Below are positions 48,854-59,868 of a DNA stretch of 64,000 nucleotides, piece after piece. Positions within the stretch are counted from its first letter, which is position 1, and each line of letters begins with the position of its first letter. Source of the stretch: Vagococcus allomyrinae (GTDB lineage: Bacteria > Bacillota > Bacilli > Lactobacillales > Vagococcaceae); assembly GCF_017829975.1 (NCBI RefSeq), contig NZ_JAEEGA010000021.1, positions 44,823-108,822 on the forward strand, in the 5' to 3' direction. The position numbers and the translations under genes were made by a program. The notes beneath the pieces were generated by a model. That model saw only the letters and a list, made by a program, of their open reading frames with translations, had not been told where the DNA came from and did not search any database.

Positions 48854-51800
48854 ATGAGTATTATGGAAAAAATAATCAATTCAGAAAAAATTCGCTTGTG
48901 GTTGGATCAAACAACAACGGCTAAACAGCAATTAGTAACAGGATTAGCTGGATCTGCTAAGATGCTTGTGATGGCGAGTTTGTTTCAAGATAAGCAAAAA
49001 CGAGTCGTCATTGTGACACCTAACTTGTATCAAGCAAGTAATTTAATGGATGATTTACGAAATGTAATTCCAGATGAACAACTTCACCTTTTTCCAGTAG
49101 ATGAAGTAACGTCAGTTGAGATGTCCTTTTCTTCACCAGAAGCCTTAGCGGAGCGGGTGACAACCCTATCTTTTTTGGCGAGTGGGCAACCAGGTGTTAT
49201 CGTTGTGCCGGTAGCAGGAGTCAGAAAGTACTTACCTTCTCCTAAGGATTGGCAACAATTCGAACGAAAACTGGTTAAAGATGCAGAAGTTGACGTGGAT
49301 CAATTAATGAAACAGTTAGTTCTCATGGGCTACGAACGTCAAGGGATGGTCGGAAAACCAGGGGAATTTAGTTTGCGTGGCAGCATTTTAGATATTTATC
49401 CGCTGACAACGGACTACCCTGTGCGAATTGATTTCTTTGACGTCCAAGTGGATTCAATTCGTTATTTTGAAGCAGATACTCAACGATCAATTCAAACAAT
49501 TGAAGAAGTGACGATCAGCCCTGCTTCAGATGTCTTTGTATCGGAAAATGACTTAGTCGTTGGTGCTGAGCGCCTCCAAGCCGCTCTAACTAAACACCTG
49601 GCAGTGGTCAAGGAAGAAACGGATAAAGAACTTTTAAGAAGCTATTTTGAGACATTGATTGGTGAGTGGCAATCAGGTAATCCTACGGAAGATGCTCGCT
49701 ATTATTTAGATTTTTTATACGGCGATAAAACCACATTACTTGATTATCTAGAGGTGGATGATTTAATCTGCGTCGACGATTACCCTCGAGTGCTTGAGGC
49801 AGAGAAAGAAATGTTGCTGGAAGAAGCCGAATGGTTAACTATGAAACTGCAAGAATTGCGTGTTTTTCCTGATCAGTCATTAGGAGCAGACTTGCGAAAT
49901 GTTATGAAAAAAACGGCTTGCCACATTAGTTATTTTTCTTTATTTCAAAAAGGCATGGGCAATTTAAAATTTCAAGGTGTTCACACCATTCAGTTTAGAG
50001 CGATGCAGCAATTTTTTGGTCAAATGCCGCTGTTAAAAGTCGAAATGGAGCGCTGGCGCAAGAAAAATGAAACGGTGATTGTGCTTGTTTCTAATGAGGA
50101 AAAAAGTAAAAAAGCAGAAGAGATGTTTATTGACCATGATATCTCGGCGGTGATTACCACCTCAGATAAGCTATTAGAGGGTCAGGTCCAAATTGCGGTG
50201 GGGCAATTGCAGTCAGGTTTCGAATTGCCAGAAGAAAAGTTAGTGGTTATTACAGAACGTGAACTTCTGCAAACTGTTGCGAAAAAACGAGCTCGCAAGC
50301 AGAATATTTCTAATGCGGAACGCTTGAAGAGCTACAATGAATTAAAACCAGGAGACTATGTGGTTCACATTAACCACGGAATTGGGAAGTACGTCGGTAT
50401 GGAAACCCTCCAAATGGATGGGGTCCACCAAGACTATATGACAATTGTTTACCAAAATAATGACAAGCTGTTTATTCCAGTGACTCAGTTAAATTTGATT
50501 CAAAAATATGTTGCTTCAGAATCAAAATCGCCGAAGATTAATAAACTAGGTGGAGCTGAGTGGACTAAAACGCGCAATAAGGTAACGGCTAAGATTGAGG
50601 ATATCGCCGATGATCTGATTCAATTATACGCTGAGCGTGAGGCCGAAAAAGGTTATGCTTTTTCTCCAGATGACGATTATCAAAAAGAGTTTGAGGATGC
50701 ATTTCCTTATAGCGAGACCGAAGATCAGCTGCGCAGCATTCAGGAAATTAAACGGGATATGGAAAAAACTAAACCGATGGATCGTCTTTTGGTAGGGGAT
50801 GTTGGGTATGGGAAAACGGAAGTTGCCTTGCGGGCTGCCTTTAAAGCAGTTCAAGATGGGAAACAAGTGGCGTTTTTAGTGCCGACCACTATTTTGGCCC
50901 AACAGCATTATGAAACCATGCTGGAGCGTTTTGCTGGTTTTCCTGTGACTGTGGGATTAATGAGTCGCTTTCGGACGAAAAAACAACAGAACGAGACAAC
51001 TGATGCTTTGCGTAAAGGACAGATTGATATCGTCGTTGGGACTCACCGAATCTTGTCAAAAGATATCGAATTCCAGGACTTGGGGCTATTGATTATTGAT
51101 GAGGAGCAGCGCTTTGGGGTTAAACATAAGGAACGTTTAAAACAGCTTCGTTCTCAAGTGGACGTGCTAACGTTAACGGCAACGCCGATTCCACGGACGT
51201 TGCACATGTCGATGCTAGGGGTGCGAGACTTGTCAGTCATTGAAACGCCGCCGGCTAATCGTTATCCGGTGCAAACTTATGTCATGGAGAAAAATCCAGG
51301 TGCCGTGAGAGATGCAATTGAACGAGAAATGGCTCGAGAAGGCCAAGTCTTCTATTTATACAACCGTGTAGATACTATTGAACAGAAGGTTGACGAGCTA
51401 TTGGAATTGGTTCCAGATGCTCGAATCGCCTTTGCTCATGGGCAAATGACGGAGATTCAATTAGAAAACGTCTTGTTTGATTTTATCAACAAAGAATACG
51501 ATGTTTTGGTTACCACAACTATTATTGAAACAGGTGTAGACATTCCCAATGTAAACACGCTTTTTGTGGAAAACGCTGATCATATGGGCTTGTCTCAGCT
51601 GTATCAATTAAGGGGAAGGGTTGGCCGAAGTAACAGGGTTGCCTTTGCTTATTTTATGTACGAACCACAAAAAATCTTAAATGAGGTCAGTGAGAAACGT
51701 CTTCAGGCGATTAAAGATTTTACGGAGCTAGGTTCAGGTTTTAAAATTGCCATGCGTGACTTGTCTATTCGCGGAGCGGGGAATTTGTTAGGGGCTCAGC

Positions 51801-52390
51801 AACATGGCTTTATCGACTCCGTCGGGTTCGATATGTATACCCAAATGTTAAGTGAAGCTGTGGCTCGTAAGCAAGGGGACACAGTTCAGGATTATAAAAC
51901 CTCCATGGAAATTGATGTGGGAATTGATGCTTATATTCCCTCTGAATACATTGCGGATGAACGTCAAAAAATTGAAATCTATAAACGAGTGCGTCAATTA
52001 GAAACCATGGAAATGTATGAAGAGTTGGAAAGTGACCTATTTGATCGTTTCGGACCTTATCCAGACGAAGTCGGCTATCTATTGTCGATTGGTTTGATTA
52101 AAATGAATGGTGATTTTGCTTTAATAGAAAGTATCCGTCGCAACAAAGAAAAAATCAGTATCGTCTTGAGTGTAGCTGGAACCAATGCGTATAAAGTGGA
52201 TCAATTGTTTAAAACCTTGGCGGTGACGAAGCTAGAGGCAGACTTAGGGTTAGACGGTGATCAAATGCGGATTCAATTGACAATTCCTAAAGGAATGAGT
52301 GCTGCGGTGTGGTTAATGGAATTGTCGCAGTTTGTGACAGCGCTGAGAAAAGAAAAATACACAAGTAAAGAATTATCAAAAGAGGCGTAA
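48854..52390 (+). CDS. mfd: transcription-repair coupling factor
   Basis: The 1178-residue protein has UvrB-like N-terminal domains, the RNA-polymerase-interacting CarD-like domain (LKPGDYVVHINHGIGKYVG near 500), and an SF2 helicase motor with GDVGYGKTEVA and DEEQRFG. A C-terminal TRCF domain follows. It removes stalled RNA polymerase and recruits UvrA. The length is normal. It lies 18 bases after pth. ATG 48863 is a possible alternative start. Confidence 0.97.
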   Translation: MSIMEKIINSEKIRLWLDQTTTAKQQLVTGLAGSAKMLVMASLFQDKQKRVVIVTPNLYQASNLMDDLRNVIPDEQLHLFPVDEVTSVEMSFSSPEALAERVTTLSFLASGQPGVIVVPVAGVRKYLPSPKDWQQFERKLVKDAEVDVDQLMKQLVLMGYERQGMVGKPGEFSLRGSILDIYPLTTDYPVRIDFFDVQVDSIRYFEADTQRSIQTIEEVTISPASDVFVSENDLVVGAERLQAALTKHLAVVKEETDKELLRSYFETLIGEWQSGNPTEDARYYLDFLYGDKTTLLDYLEVDDLICVDDYPRVLEAEKEMLLEEAEWLTMKLQELRVFPDQSLGADLRNVMKKTACHISYFSLFQKGMGNLKFQGVHTIQFRAMQQFFGQMPLLKVEMERWRKKNETVIVLVSNEEKSKKAEEMFIDHDISAVITTSDKLLEGQVQIAVGQLQSGFELPEEKLVVITERELLQTVAKKRARKQNISNAERLKSYNELKPGDYVVHINHGIGKYVGMETLQMDGVHQDYMTIVYQNNDKLFIPVTQLNLIQKYVASESKSPKINKLGGAEWTKTRNKVTAKIEDIADDLIQLYAEREAEKGYAFSPDDDYQKEFEDAFPYSETEDQLRSIQEIKRDMEKTKPMDRLLVGDVGYGKTEVALRAAFKAVQDGKQVAFLVPTTILAQQHYETMLERFAGFPVTVGLMSRFRTKKQQNETTDALRKGQIDIVVGTHRILSKDIEFQDLGLLIIDEEQRFGVKHKERLKQLRSQVDVLTLTATPIPRTLHMSMLGVRDLSVIETPPANRYPVQTYVMEKNPGAVRDAIEREMAREGQVFYLYNRVDTIEQKVDELLELVPDARIAFAHGQMTEIQLENVLFDFINKEYDVLVTTTIIETGVDIPNVNTLFVENADHMGLSQLYQLRGRVGRSNRVAFAYFMYEPQKILNEVSEKRLQAIKDFTELGSGFKIAMRDLSIRGAGNLLGAQQHGFIDSVGFDMYTQMLSEAVARKQGDTVQDYKTSMEIDVGIDAYIPSEYIADERQKIEIYKRVRQLETMEMYEELESDLFDRFGPYPDEVGYLLSIGLIKMNGDFALIESIRRNKEKISIVLSVAGTNAYKVDQLFKTLAVTKLEADLGLDGDQMRIQLTIPKGMSAAVWLMELSQFVTALRKEKYTSKELSKEA

Positions 52391-52418
52391 AACCTTCTTG
52401 TAAATGGTAGGTGGAAAA

Positions 52419-53996
52419 ATGGCGAAAGCAAGTCAGCAACGGCTCATGCGTGGTGCGTTATTGTTAACCGTTACGTCTTTTATGGTTAAAATTTTGAGCG
52501 CCGTTTACCGTGTCCCGTTTCAAAATATGGTTGGTGATGAGGGGTTTTATGCCTATCAACAGGTTTACCCTATTTATGGAATCGCCATGACCTTGTCTTT
52601 GTCAGGGCTGCCAGTCTTTTTATCGAAATTGGTGGCAGAACAAGAAGAGGAGCAGCAGAAACTAAGCGTTGTGCGTCAAATTTTCCCATTGGTGTTTGGT
52701 TTATCAGCCATCATGTTTGGTGTGACTTTTTTTGGCGGCGACTTACTGGCCAGTTGGATGGGTGATAAAGCTCTGGCTCCTTTAATCAAAATGGTCTCTT
52801 TTGTTTTCTTGTTAACTCCGTTTTTAACGAGCTATCGAGGCTACTTTCAAGGTGAATTGATGATGGCGCCAACGGCTTATTCGCAATTGTTGGAGCAATT
52901 CTTGCGTGTGGGGGTCATCCTAGGAGCCGCCTTTATTTTGACAAAGATTGGCTGGTCGATTTATCAGGTTGGCACAATGGCTATGGCTGGCGCTCTAGTT
53001 GGTGGTTTAGGAGCCCTCATCATATTATGGCAGTATCGTCCCGATAAGGGCTTGTTGGGAAAGGGGCGGATTCATCTTGAACAAGGGAAGGAATCCCGAT
53101 CGTATTTTCGCCGCTTCTTAGTTGAGGGGGGCTTGATATGCGGCTATAGTTCTTTGCTGGTCTTATTTCAATTAGTCGATTCTTTTGTGATTAAAAATCA
53201 ATTGGTTATGTCTGGGCTGACTAATATGGAAGCTAAGATAACCAAAGGGATTTATGACCGTGGTCAACCTCTTGTTCAAGTTGGTTTAGTTATAGCCGTT
53301 GCACTGACCACGTCTTTTTTACCCACGCTGACTAAGTATCACATGGAAAAGAAGCAAGTGTTTTACGAGCGGACTGCCAGTACTTTTTTACGGGTGACGA
53401 TTGTCATAGCCAGTGGGGCCAGTGTAGGACTCATGTTGTTATTGCCTTATGTTAATAGCAGTTTATTTGGCGACGATCGAGAGACTCTTTCTCTCAGTCT
53501 TCTGATGGGAACCATCTTTTTGATGTCGCTAATTTTAGCTTTTCAAACACTTTTTCAAAGTCGCAATTATTATCGACCAGCTTTATACGGTCTGGTATTA
53601 GGTTGTGTCGTCAAAGTGCTTGTCAGCCCAGTATTGACCAGCTATCTAGGGACAGTTGGCGCTAGTTTGGCGACGTTGCTAGGTTTAGGTGCGTGTTTGT
53701 TCGTGTTAGTTTATAACGCTTTGCAAATGAGTAAGTATGGCATCAATTCCCAGTTTATCTGGAAATTAATGATTTGTTTAGGTATGATGGTAGTAACGTT
53801 AGTCGTTTATCGTTGGGGAGTTGATTCTTGGTTAGTTGCCAACGAGTCTCGCCCGTTATTTATGGCGGGGGCACTCGTTGGTGTCGCGCTTGGTGGCAGT
53901 GTTTTTTTATGGCTGCTAATTAGCAGCCGTCTTTTCACTTTGCGTGAATGGTTGATGATTCCCATGGGCAAGAAATTATTGCGCTTAAAGAAATAA
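52419..53996 (+). CDS. MOP-superfamily polysaccharide flippase (SpoVB/MurJ-like, YabM position)
   Basis: The 525-residue protein has about 14 helices. SAVYRVPFQNMVGDEGFYAY near the start and YQQVYPIYGIAMTLSLSGLP are typical of the SpoVB/MurJ branch that moves lipid-linked cell-wall precursors. ATG 52419 has AGGTGG upstream, better than ATG 52404. Gene order matches Bacillus yabM after mfd. Confidence 0.88.
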   Translation: MAKASQQRLMRGALLLTVTSFMVKILSAVYRVPFQNMVGDEGFYAYQQVYPIYGIAMTLSLSGLPVFLSKLVAEQEEEQQKLSVVRQIFPLVFGLSAIMFGVTFFGGDLLASWMGDKALAPLIKMVSFVFLLTPFLTSYRGYFQGELMMAPTAYSQLLEQFLRVGVILGAAFILTKIGWSIYQVGTMAMAGALVGGLGALIILWQYRPDKGLLGKGRIHLEQGKESRSYFRRFLVEGGLICGYSSLLVLFQLVDSFVIKNQLVMSGLTNMEAKITKGIYDRGQPLVQVGLVIAVALTTSFLPTLTKYHMEKKQVFYERTASTFLRVTIVIASGASVGLMLLLPYVNSSLFGDDRETLSLSLLMGTIFLMSLILAFQTLFQSRNYYRPALYGLVLGCVVKVLVSPVLTSYLGTVGASLATLLGLGACLFVLVYNALQMSKYGINSQFIWKLMICLGMMVVTLVVYRWGVDSWLVANESRPLFMAGALVGVALGGSVFLWLLISSRLFTLREWLMIPMGKKLLRLKK

Positions 53997-54042
53997 GGAA
54001 CGATGTAAAATGAGAAAGCCTTAAAATGAGGAGGAACAAAAG

Positions 54043-54318
54043 GTGCGTTTAGATAAATTTTTGAAAGTGTCGCGGATTATTAAGCGGCGGACAGTTGCTA
54101 AAGAAGTAGCAGATAAGGGGCGAATTCAAGTTAATGGCCAAATCGCAAAATCCTCAACAGCTCTTAAAATTGGCGATTTAGTTAAAATTGTATTTGGAAA
54201 TAAGACACTCGAAGTAAAAGTGTTAGATTTGAAAGATTCAACGAAAAAAGATGATGCTCAGAAATTATATGAGATTGTCAGTGAAACAAGAGAGACGACT
54301 TATGAAAATTTAGATTAG
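54043..54318 (+). CDS. rqcP: ribosome-associated quality control protein RqcP (S4 domain)
   Basis: The 91-residue S4 RNA-binding protein opens [20 protein letters not shown]. It works with RqcH in adding C-terminal alanine tails to peptides on obstructed 50S subunits. GTG 54043 follows AGGAGG. Position and size match Bacillus YabO/RqcP. Confidence 0.93.
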   Translation: MRLDKFLKVSRIIKRRTVAKEVADKGRIQVNGQIAKSSTALKIGDLVKIVFGNKTLEVKVLDLKDSTKKDDAQKLYEIVSETRETTYENLD

Positions 54319-54380
54319 ACAATGACTGTCCTTATTGATATAATGTCTATGAAACAGAATCCAGGAATGGAGTTTTTGAT

Positions 54381-54845
54381 ATGGAAGATAAACAAATTGA
54401 ACAGCCGACACCAAAGGAATCGAATGTCGCATCTATCGGCAATCAATTTACTAAGGAGCAAATTAAACAATTTAATAGACAACAAAAGCGAATTATTTTT
54501 CGTCGTCGTCGATTAGCGGTTATTTTCGCTGTCGCTTTAGTTATTTTTGTGTTGAGCGGCTTTAATTTGTTGCGAAGTTATCAACGTATCAATGATTTGA
54601 ATAAGGCCAAAGCAACTGCTGAAGCAACTCAGGCGGAGCTTACAACCAGAGTTGCATCCTTGGAGTATGATGTAAAATTATTGGAAGATCCAGCTTATTT
54701 ACAAAAGTTGGCCCGCCAAAAATACTTTTACACAAAAGAGGGAGAGCTGGTTTTCAGTATCCCTCAAATCAATCCCAATTCTCGTGGAGAAACAAAAGCC
54801 GATGACTCAACAAACTCAGAGACGAATCAATCGTCAAAAGAGTAA
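54381..54845 (+). CDS. divIC: septum formation initiator DivIC/FtsB
   Basis: The 154-residue bitopic division protein has a basic cytoplasmic N-terminus (RRRRLA), one transmembrane helix (about 47-66), a coiled coil (about 67-105), and the conserved LLEDPAYLQKLARQKYFYTK box. It forms the FtsL-DivIB-DivIC complex that activates septal wall synthesis. The C-terminal tail is polar. Confidence 0.92.
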   Translation: MEDKQIEQPTPKESNVASIGNQFTKEQIKQFNRQQKRIIFRRRRLAVIFAVALVIFVLSGFNLLRSYQRINDLNKAKATAEATQAELTTRVASLEYDVKLLEDPAYLQKLARQKYFYTKEGELVFSIPQINPNSRGETKADDSTNSETNQSSKE

Positions 54846-54909
54846 ATGATTCACAGGCAATTTTATTTATAAAAAAGGTTTAAAAATACTAAGGAGGAAC
54901 AACTTTTTT

Positions 54910-55347
54910 ATGTCAATCGAAGTAGGGGCAAAAATTTCTGGTAAAGTGTCAGGTATTACAAATTTTGGAGCATTTATCGATTTAGGTGAAGGAAAAACAG
55001 GGTTGGTTCATATTAGTGAAGTTTCCAATAACTATGTTAAGGATATTAACGATGTACTTAAAGTAGGGGAAACAGTTGAAGTGAAAGTAATGTCCGTTGG
55101 TAATGATGGTAAGATTGGCTTGTCCATTCGCCGTGTTTCCGAAGAAGTGCCTGAAAGAGCACCGAAAAAAGAATTTACTCGCCCTCAGCGAAAAGAATAT
55201 AAAAAACCGGTTGTCCAAGCAGCTCACAAAAAAGATGATTTTGATTCGTTAATGAGTTCGTTTTTGAAAGATAGCGACGATCGTTTAACTTCATTAAAAC
55301 GCAATACTGAAGGTAAACGTGGCGGTCGTGGTGGACGACGTAACTAA
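54910..55347 (+). CDS. S1-domain RNA-binding protein (YabR-like)
   Basis: The 145-residue protein has one S1 domain (about 3-73, GKVSGITNFGAFIDLGEGKT, VHISEVSNNYV). A Lys/Arg-rich tail follows, ending in Gly-Arg repeats. It is a small general-stress-13-like RNA binder. AAGGAGG precedes the ATG. Its place after divIC matches Bacillus yabR. Confidence 0.92.
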   Translation: MSIEVGAKISGKVSGITNFGAFIDLGEGKTGLVHISEVSNNYVKDINDVLKVGETVEVKVMSVGNDGKIGLSIRRVSEEVPERAPKKEFTRPQRKEYKKPVVQAAHKKDDFDSLMSSFLKDSDDRLTSLKRNTEGKRGGRGGRRN

Positions 55348-55364
55348 ATAATTTGAACTTATAT

Positions 55365-55396
55365 GCCGAGGCGATTGTCTCGGCTATTGTTATTTT
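55365..55396 (+). terminator. weak stem-loop between the S1-domain gene and tilS
   Basis: GCCGAG / CTCGGC is followed by a mixed T-rich stretch. It may partly reduce transcription into tilS. Confidence 0.45.
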
Positions 55397-55417
55397 ACTG
55401 GAAAGGAGAGCGCCTTT

Positions 55418-56845
55418 GTGCTAGCTCGAAAATTTAGAGAACTGAATAAGGGAGAGATTTTTTGGCGAAAAAATCATCGGTTGTTGTTGGCGGTTTCTGG
55501 TGGCGTCGATTCAATGGTCTTGCTTCATTTACTGTTAAGTTTGCCAGCTGAGGAACAGCCTTTTTTTGCGGTGGCTCATGTCAATCATCAGTTAAGGGCG
55601 GCTTCTCAGGAAGAAGCAGCTTTTTTGCAGACTTTTTGTCAGGCAAACGGAATTCCTTTGTATGTTGAAACATGGCAAGCGCCCCTTGAGGGTAATTTAG
55701 AGAACCAAGCTCGACAAGCGCGCTATGATTTTTTTACAAAGATATGCGCCGAAGAAAGATTTGATTGTTTAGTCACCGCTCATCACGGAGACGATCAAGC
55801 TGAAACGATCTTAATGAAAATAATCGATGGTAGCCAACTGCAAAATTTAGTAGGCATTCGCCCGACGAGCCAGCGAGATGGGCTGATTATTCATCGTCCT
55901 CTATTGTCTTTTGCTAAGGAGGACTTGATGGTTTGGGCGAGGGCTCATCAGATTGTTTATTTTGAGGATGCCAGTAATTTTGAAGATGCCTATTTTAGAA
56001 ATAGGATTAGGAATCACATTATCCCACAATTTAAAGCCGAAAACGCAAACTTTTTAAAACATATTCATAATTTCGTCAAACAAATCACGTATGCTAATGA
56101 TATTATTGAAGTTAAAGTCAACGAACTTTGGCCAAAGGTCATCCGTACTGTCGATAATCAGTGGTTCATTGATTTAAGGTCCTTTCGTTCTTTATCTGAG
56201 AGTCAACAATATATGTTATTAGTTTCTCTGTGGCAAAAAGCTTTAGTTGTAGAAGGCGTACCGGTGAATGAGGGGCAGCTGACGCAAGCGATGACAATGC
56301 TAAATAGTGATGTTGGTGCGCAGGAACTTCATCTGGCTGCCGGTTGGCGATTTGAAAAAAATTATCAAGAAGCTACTTTGACGTTACGTGAGTCGCCAAA
56401 AACAAGAACAGCGGCTGTTCAGCAAATTCGTCTTGGTCAAGGGGTGTACCTCAGTCAAGAGGAATGGTTAGGCTTTGAGCGTGTTGATCAACCCCTTGAA
56501 ATTCCTGATAAGCTGAGCGATTGGCAAGCTTTTGAGTGTCCTGTTGGGAAGGCGTTGGCCCAGCAGTCTTTAAGTGTGCGCCATGTTCGGCCGGGAGATC
56601 GGATTGTCTACAATCAAATGGGGAATCACAAGAAAGTTAATCGGATTTTTATTGATGCGAAAGTCCCGCTAAAAAAGCGTGAACAAATGTGGTTAGTTTG
56701 CGATTCGCTGGGAGAAATTATCTGGATTGTGCCAATTAGGAAAAGTTATTTGAGTATTGTGAAAGAAACTGATAAAATACATTACAGGCTTATCTATTTA
56801 AAGTCATGCTCGACTGACGGGCATCAAAACTTTTTAAAGGAGTAA
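55418..56845 (+). CDS. tilS: tRNA(Ile)-lysidine synthetase
   Basis: The 475-residue N-type ATP pyrophosphatase has the PP-loop [13 protein letters not shown] near 28-40, VAHVNHQLR, and [17 protein letters not shown]. The C-terminal [10 protein letters not shown] and [12 protein letters not shown] segments are those of the tRNA-binding domain. It makes lysidine at position 34 so that the AUA codon is read as isoleucine. GTG 55418 follows AAAGGAG. Confidence 0.95.
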   Translation: MLARKFRELNKGEIFWRKNHRLLLAVSGGVDSMVLLHLLLSLPAEEQPFFAVAHVNHQLRAASQEEAAFLQTFCQANGIPLYVETWQAPLEGNLENQARQARYDFFTKICAEERFDCLVTAHHGDDQAETILMKIIDGSQLQNLVGIRPTSQRDGLIIHRPLLSFAKEDLMVWARAHQIVYFEDASNFEDAYFRNRIRNHIIPQFKAENANFLKHIHNFVKQITYANDIIEVKVNELWPKVIRTVDNQWFIDLRSFRSLSESQQYMLLVSLWQKALVVEGVPVNEGQLTQAMTMLNSDVGAQELHLAAGWRFEKNYQEATLTLRESPKTRTAAVQQIRLGQGVYLSQEEWLGFERVDQPLEIPDKLSDWQAFECPVGKALAQQSLSVRHVRPGDRIVYNQMGNHKKVNRIFIDAKVPLKKREQMWLVCDSLGEIIWIVPIRKSYLSIVKETDKIHYRLIYLKSCSTDGHQNFLKE

Positions 56846-56868
56846 GCAAGATCTGGAAGGAGACTCTT

Positions 56869-57417
56869 ATGTTAGAGAAAGACATTGAAAAATCATTGTA
56901 TTCAAGAGAAGAAATAGCCGTTAAAACGAAGGAATTAGGTCAGCAAATCACCAAGGATTATGCCGGCAAGAACCCCCTCGTTATCGGGATTTTAAAAGGT
57001 GCGATTCCCTTTATGGCTGATTTGATTCGTGAAATGGACATGCAATTAGAGATGGATTTTATGGATGTATCAAGCTACGGAGAAGCGTTAGTTTCTTCAG
57101 GTGAGGTTAAAATAATCAAAGATCTGGATACCAATGTGGCAGGTCGTGACTTGCTGATTGTTGAAGATATCATTGACAGTGGTCAAACATTAAAGTACTT
57201 AGTGGAGTTATTTAAATATCGTCAAGCTAAGTCTGTTAAGATTGTCACACTCTTAGACAAACCAGAAGGGCGAGTCGTAGACATTTACCCAGATTACTCT
57301 GGCTTTAATGTACCGAATGAGTTTGTGGTAGGCTTTGGTCTGGATTATAAGGAAAACTATCGTAACCTGCCTTTTGTTGGTGTACTAAAACCAGAGATTT
57401 ACGAGACAAATAACTAA
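56869..57417 (+). CDS. hpt: hypoxanthine phosphoribosyltransferase
   Basis: This 182-residue purine salvage enzyme has the PRPP-binding motif [13 protein letters not shown] near 99-111, the flexible-loop segment VSSYGEA and the base-binding [16 protein letters not shown]. It converts hypoxanthine or guanine and PRPP to IMP or GMP. It lies 23 bases after tilS, as in many Firmicutes. Confidence 0.95.
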   Translation: MLEKDIEKSLYSREEIAVKTKELGQQITKDYAGKNPLVIGILKGAIPFMADLIREMDMQLEMDFMDVSSYGEALVSSGEVKIIKDLDTNVAGRDLLIVEDIIDSGQTLKYLVELFKYRQAKSVKIVTLLDKPEGRVVDIYPDYSGFNVPNEFVVGFGLDYKENYRNLPFVGVLKPEIYETNN

Positions 57418-57487
57418 TAATATTTCAAAAGTATGTTAGAATAAATATGCGACACAAAAAGATTGTGCTACTAGAGGGAGGCCCTAT

Positions 57488-59665
57488 ATGAATAAAAAGA
57501 AAAACGGGGGAATGAAGAATACACTCTATTATATATTGTTAGTTTTAGCAATGGCGATGGTCGTATTCTTTTTCTTTGGCGATAAGAAAAGCCCCGGTTC
57601 AGATATAACGTACTCAACGTTTTCTGAGCAGTTAAAAAATGAAAAAATTAAAGACATGGAAATTCAGCCAGCTAATGGCGCGTACAAGATTACTGGTACG
57701 TACTATGAAAAACCAAAAGTTGAAGACAAAGGTTTGTCGATTCTTGGTTCAAGTAATGTAGCCAACGATCGTTTTACGACAATTGTCTTACCGAATGATG
57801 CCACTTTAGCAGAGATTACGAAGAACGCATCAGCATCGGAAACAAAAGTAACGATTAAGGAACAGTCAAATAACGGTGTTTGGATTTCAATGTTATTTTC
57901 TTTCCTACCATTGATCGTGATTATTTTCTTTATGTACATGATGATGGGACAAGGTCAACAAGGCGGCGGTGGTGGCCGTGTCATGAACTTTGGTAAATCA
58001 AAAGCTAAAGAAGCAGACAAAAAAGCCAATAAAGTTCGTTTCTCTGATGTAGCAGGTGCTGAAGAAGAGAAACAAGAATTAGTTGAAGTGGTGGAGTTCT
58101 TAAAAGACCCTCGTCGTTTCGTTGAATTAGGTGCGAGAATTCCCGCAGGTGTCTTACTAGAGGGACCTCCAGGAACAGGTAAAACATTACTTGCTAAAGC
58201 TGTAGCCGGTGAAGCAGGTGTACCATTCTACTCGATTTCAGGTTCTGACTTTGTGGAAATGTTTGTTGGGGTCGGTGCGAGCCGTGTCCGTGATTTATTT
58301 GAAACAGCCAAGAAAACAGCGCCAGCGATTATCTTTATCGATGAAATCGATGCTGTAGGTCGCCAACGTGGTGCTGGTATGGGTGGTGGCCACGATGAGC
58401 GTGAGCAAACCTTGAACCAATTACTAGTTGAGATGGATGGTTTTAGTGGAAACGAAGGCGTGATCGTCATTGCTGCTACTAACCGTTCTGACGTTTTGGA
58501 TCCGGCTTTACTACGTCCAGGTCGTTTTGACCGTCAAATTTTGGTCGGTCGTCCAGACGTTAAGGGTCGTGAAGCGATTCTGAAAGTCCATGCGAAAAAC
58601 AAACCGTTGGCAGCCGACGTTGATTTAAAAGTCGTTGCCCAACAAACACCAGGTTTTGCTGGTGCTGATTTGGAAAACGTCTTAAACGAAGCGGCTCTTG
58701 TAGCAGCTCGTCGCAATAAGAAAAAAGTCGATGCCTCAGATATTGATGAAGCGCAAGACCGTGTAATTGCCGGTCCTGCTAAGAAAGATCGTGTTGTCAG
58801 CAAGAAAGAACGTGAAATGGTGGCATACCATGAAGCGGGTCATACGATTTGTGGGTTAGTCTTAAGTGATGCTAACACCGTCCATAAAGTAACGATTGTC
58901 CCTCGTGGACGTGCTGGCGGTTACATGATTGCCTTACCGAAGGAAGACCGTTTCTTAATGACTAAAGAAGAACTATTTGAACGGATCGTGGGCCTTTTAG
59001 GTGGACGGACCGCTGAAGAGATTATCTTTGGCGTGAAATCAACTGGCGCGAGCAATGACTTTGAACAAGCAACAGGTCTAGCCCGTAGTATGGTAACGGA
59101 ATACGGGATGAGTGAAAAACTTGGACCTGTCCAATACGAAGGAAATCATCAAGTCTTTGTTGGTCGTGATTATGGCCAAACAAAAGCTTATTCTGAGCAA
59201 GTTGCTTATGAAATTGATGAAGAAGTGCGCAGTATCTTAAATGCCGCACATGCAAAAGCCCGTGAAATCATTGAAGAACACCGCGCCCAACATAAATTAA
59301 TTGCTGAAAAACTATTAGAGTTTGAAACATTAGATGCTCGTAGCATTAAATCGCTCTTTGAAGAAGGCGTGATGCCGGCAGATGTGATTGCTAATCAATT
59401 CCCGAGCGAAAAATCTGGTACTTTTGAGGAAGCCAAAAAAGCCTTAGAAGAAAAAGAAGCGAAGAAACAAGCGGAAGAAAAGCAAGAAGTGAAAGAGACT
59501 GTCTTAAAAACTGAGGAACCCGTGAAACCAACTGACGAACCAGTAACACCACGAGTCCCTTCTGAAGATGATCCGGCAACATCTACCGAATCAGGTGATG
59601 AGCAAACAACTGAAGAAGCAAAAACGGAATACGAAAAAGAAAACTTCGAAGACCGTTACAAATAA
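57488..59665 (+). CDS. ftsH: ATP-dependent zinc metalloprotease FtsH
   Basis: The 725-residue membrane protease has two N-terminal transmembrane helices (about 11-28 and 135-155) around an extracytoplasmic domain. The AAA module has GPPGTGKT and [13 protein letters not shown], and the zinc site is HEAGH near 450. A C-terminal Glu/Lys/Thr-rich tail of about 80 residues is longer than in E. coli. It degrades membrane and regulatory proteins. GGGAGG precedes the ATG. Confidence 0.97.
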   Translation: MNKKKNGGMKNTLYYILLVLAMAMVVFFFFGDKKSPGSDITYSTFSEQLKNEKIKDMEIQPANGAYKITGTYYEKPKVEDKGLSILGSSNVANDRFTTIVLPNDATLAEITKNASASETKVTIKEQSNNGVWISMLFSFLPLIVIIFFMYMMMGQGQQGGGGGRVMNFGKSKAKEADKKANKVRFSDVAGAEEEKQELVEVVEFLKDPRRFVELGARIPAGVLLEGPPGTGKTLLAKAVAGEAGVPFYSISGSDFVEMFVGVGASRVRDLFETAKKTAPAIIFIDEIDAVGRQRGAGMGGGHDEREQTLNQLLVEMDGFSGNEGVIVIAATNRSDVLDPALLRPGRFDRQILVGRPDVKGREAILKVHAKNKPLAADVDLKVVAQQTPGFAGADLENVLNEAALVAARRNKKKVDASDIDEAQDRVIAGPAKKDRVVSKKEREMVAYHEAGHTICGLVLSDANTVHKVTIVPRGRAGGYMIALPKEDRFLMTKEELFERIVGLLGGRTAEEIIFGVKSTGASNDFEQATGLARSMVTEYGMSEKLGPVQYEGNHQVFVGRDYGQTKAYSEQVAYEIDEEVRSILNAAHAKAREIIEEHRAQHKLIAEKLLEFETLDARSIKSLFEEGVMPADVIANQFPSEKSGTFEEAKKALEEKEAKKQAEEKQEVKETVLKTEEPVKPTDEPVTPRVPSEDDPATSTESGDEQTTEEAKTEYEKENFEDRYK

Positions 59666-59675
59666 GCGTTAAACT

Positions 59676-59707
59676 AAGTGGGTTGCTTCGGCAACTCACT
59701 TTTATTT
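59676..59707 (+). terminator. terminator after ftsH
   Basis: AAGTGGGTTGC-TTCG-GCAACTCACTT with a stable tetraloop is followed by a T-rich stretch. Confidence 0.85.
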
Positions 59708-59868
59708 TTGGGCACAGTGGGGCATTAGCCTGACTTGATGGAAGGGACTGGCTCTTGCATTAATGAGCAAATGTTGATACACTAACAAACAGCAAAATTG
59801 TCTAAAAAATGATTTGGGTTTAAGATAATAGAGTCGATGAAAAAAACAGAAAAATTAGGTGAATGTAG

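Noticed and set aside
58228..58470. 80-residue minus-strand frame inside ftsH (and similar ones at 58534, 59022, 61111, 61164)
   Set aside because: They are antisense to strongly conserved coding sequence and show mirror codon bias. No ribosome sites.
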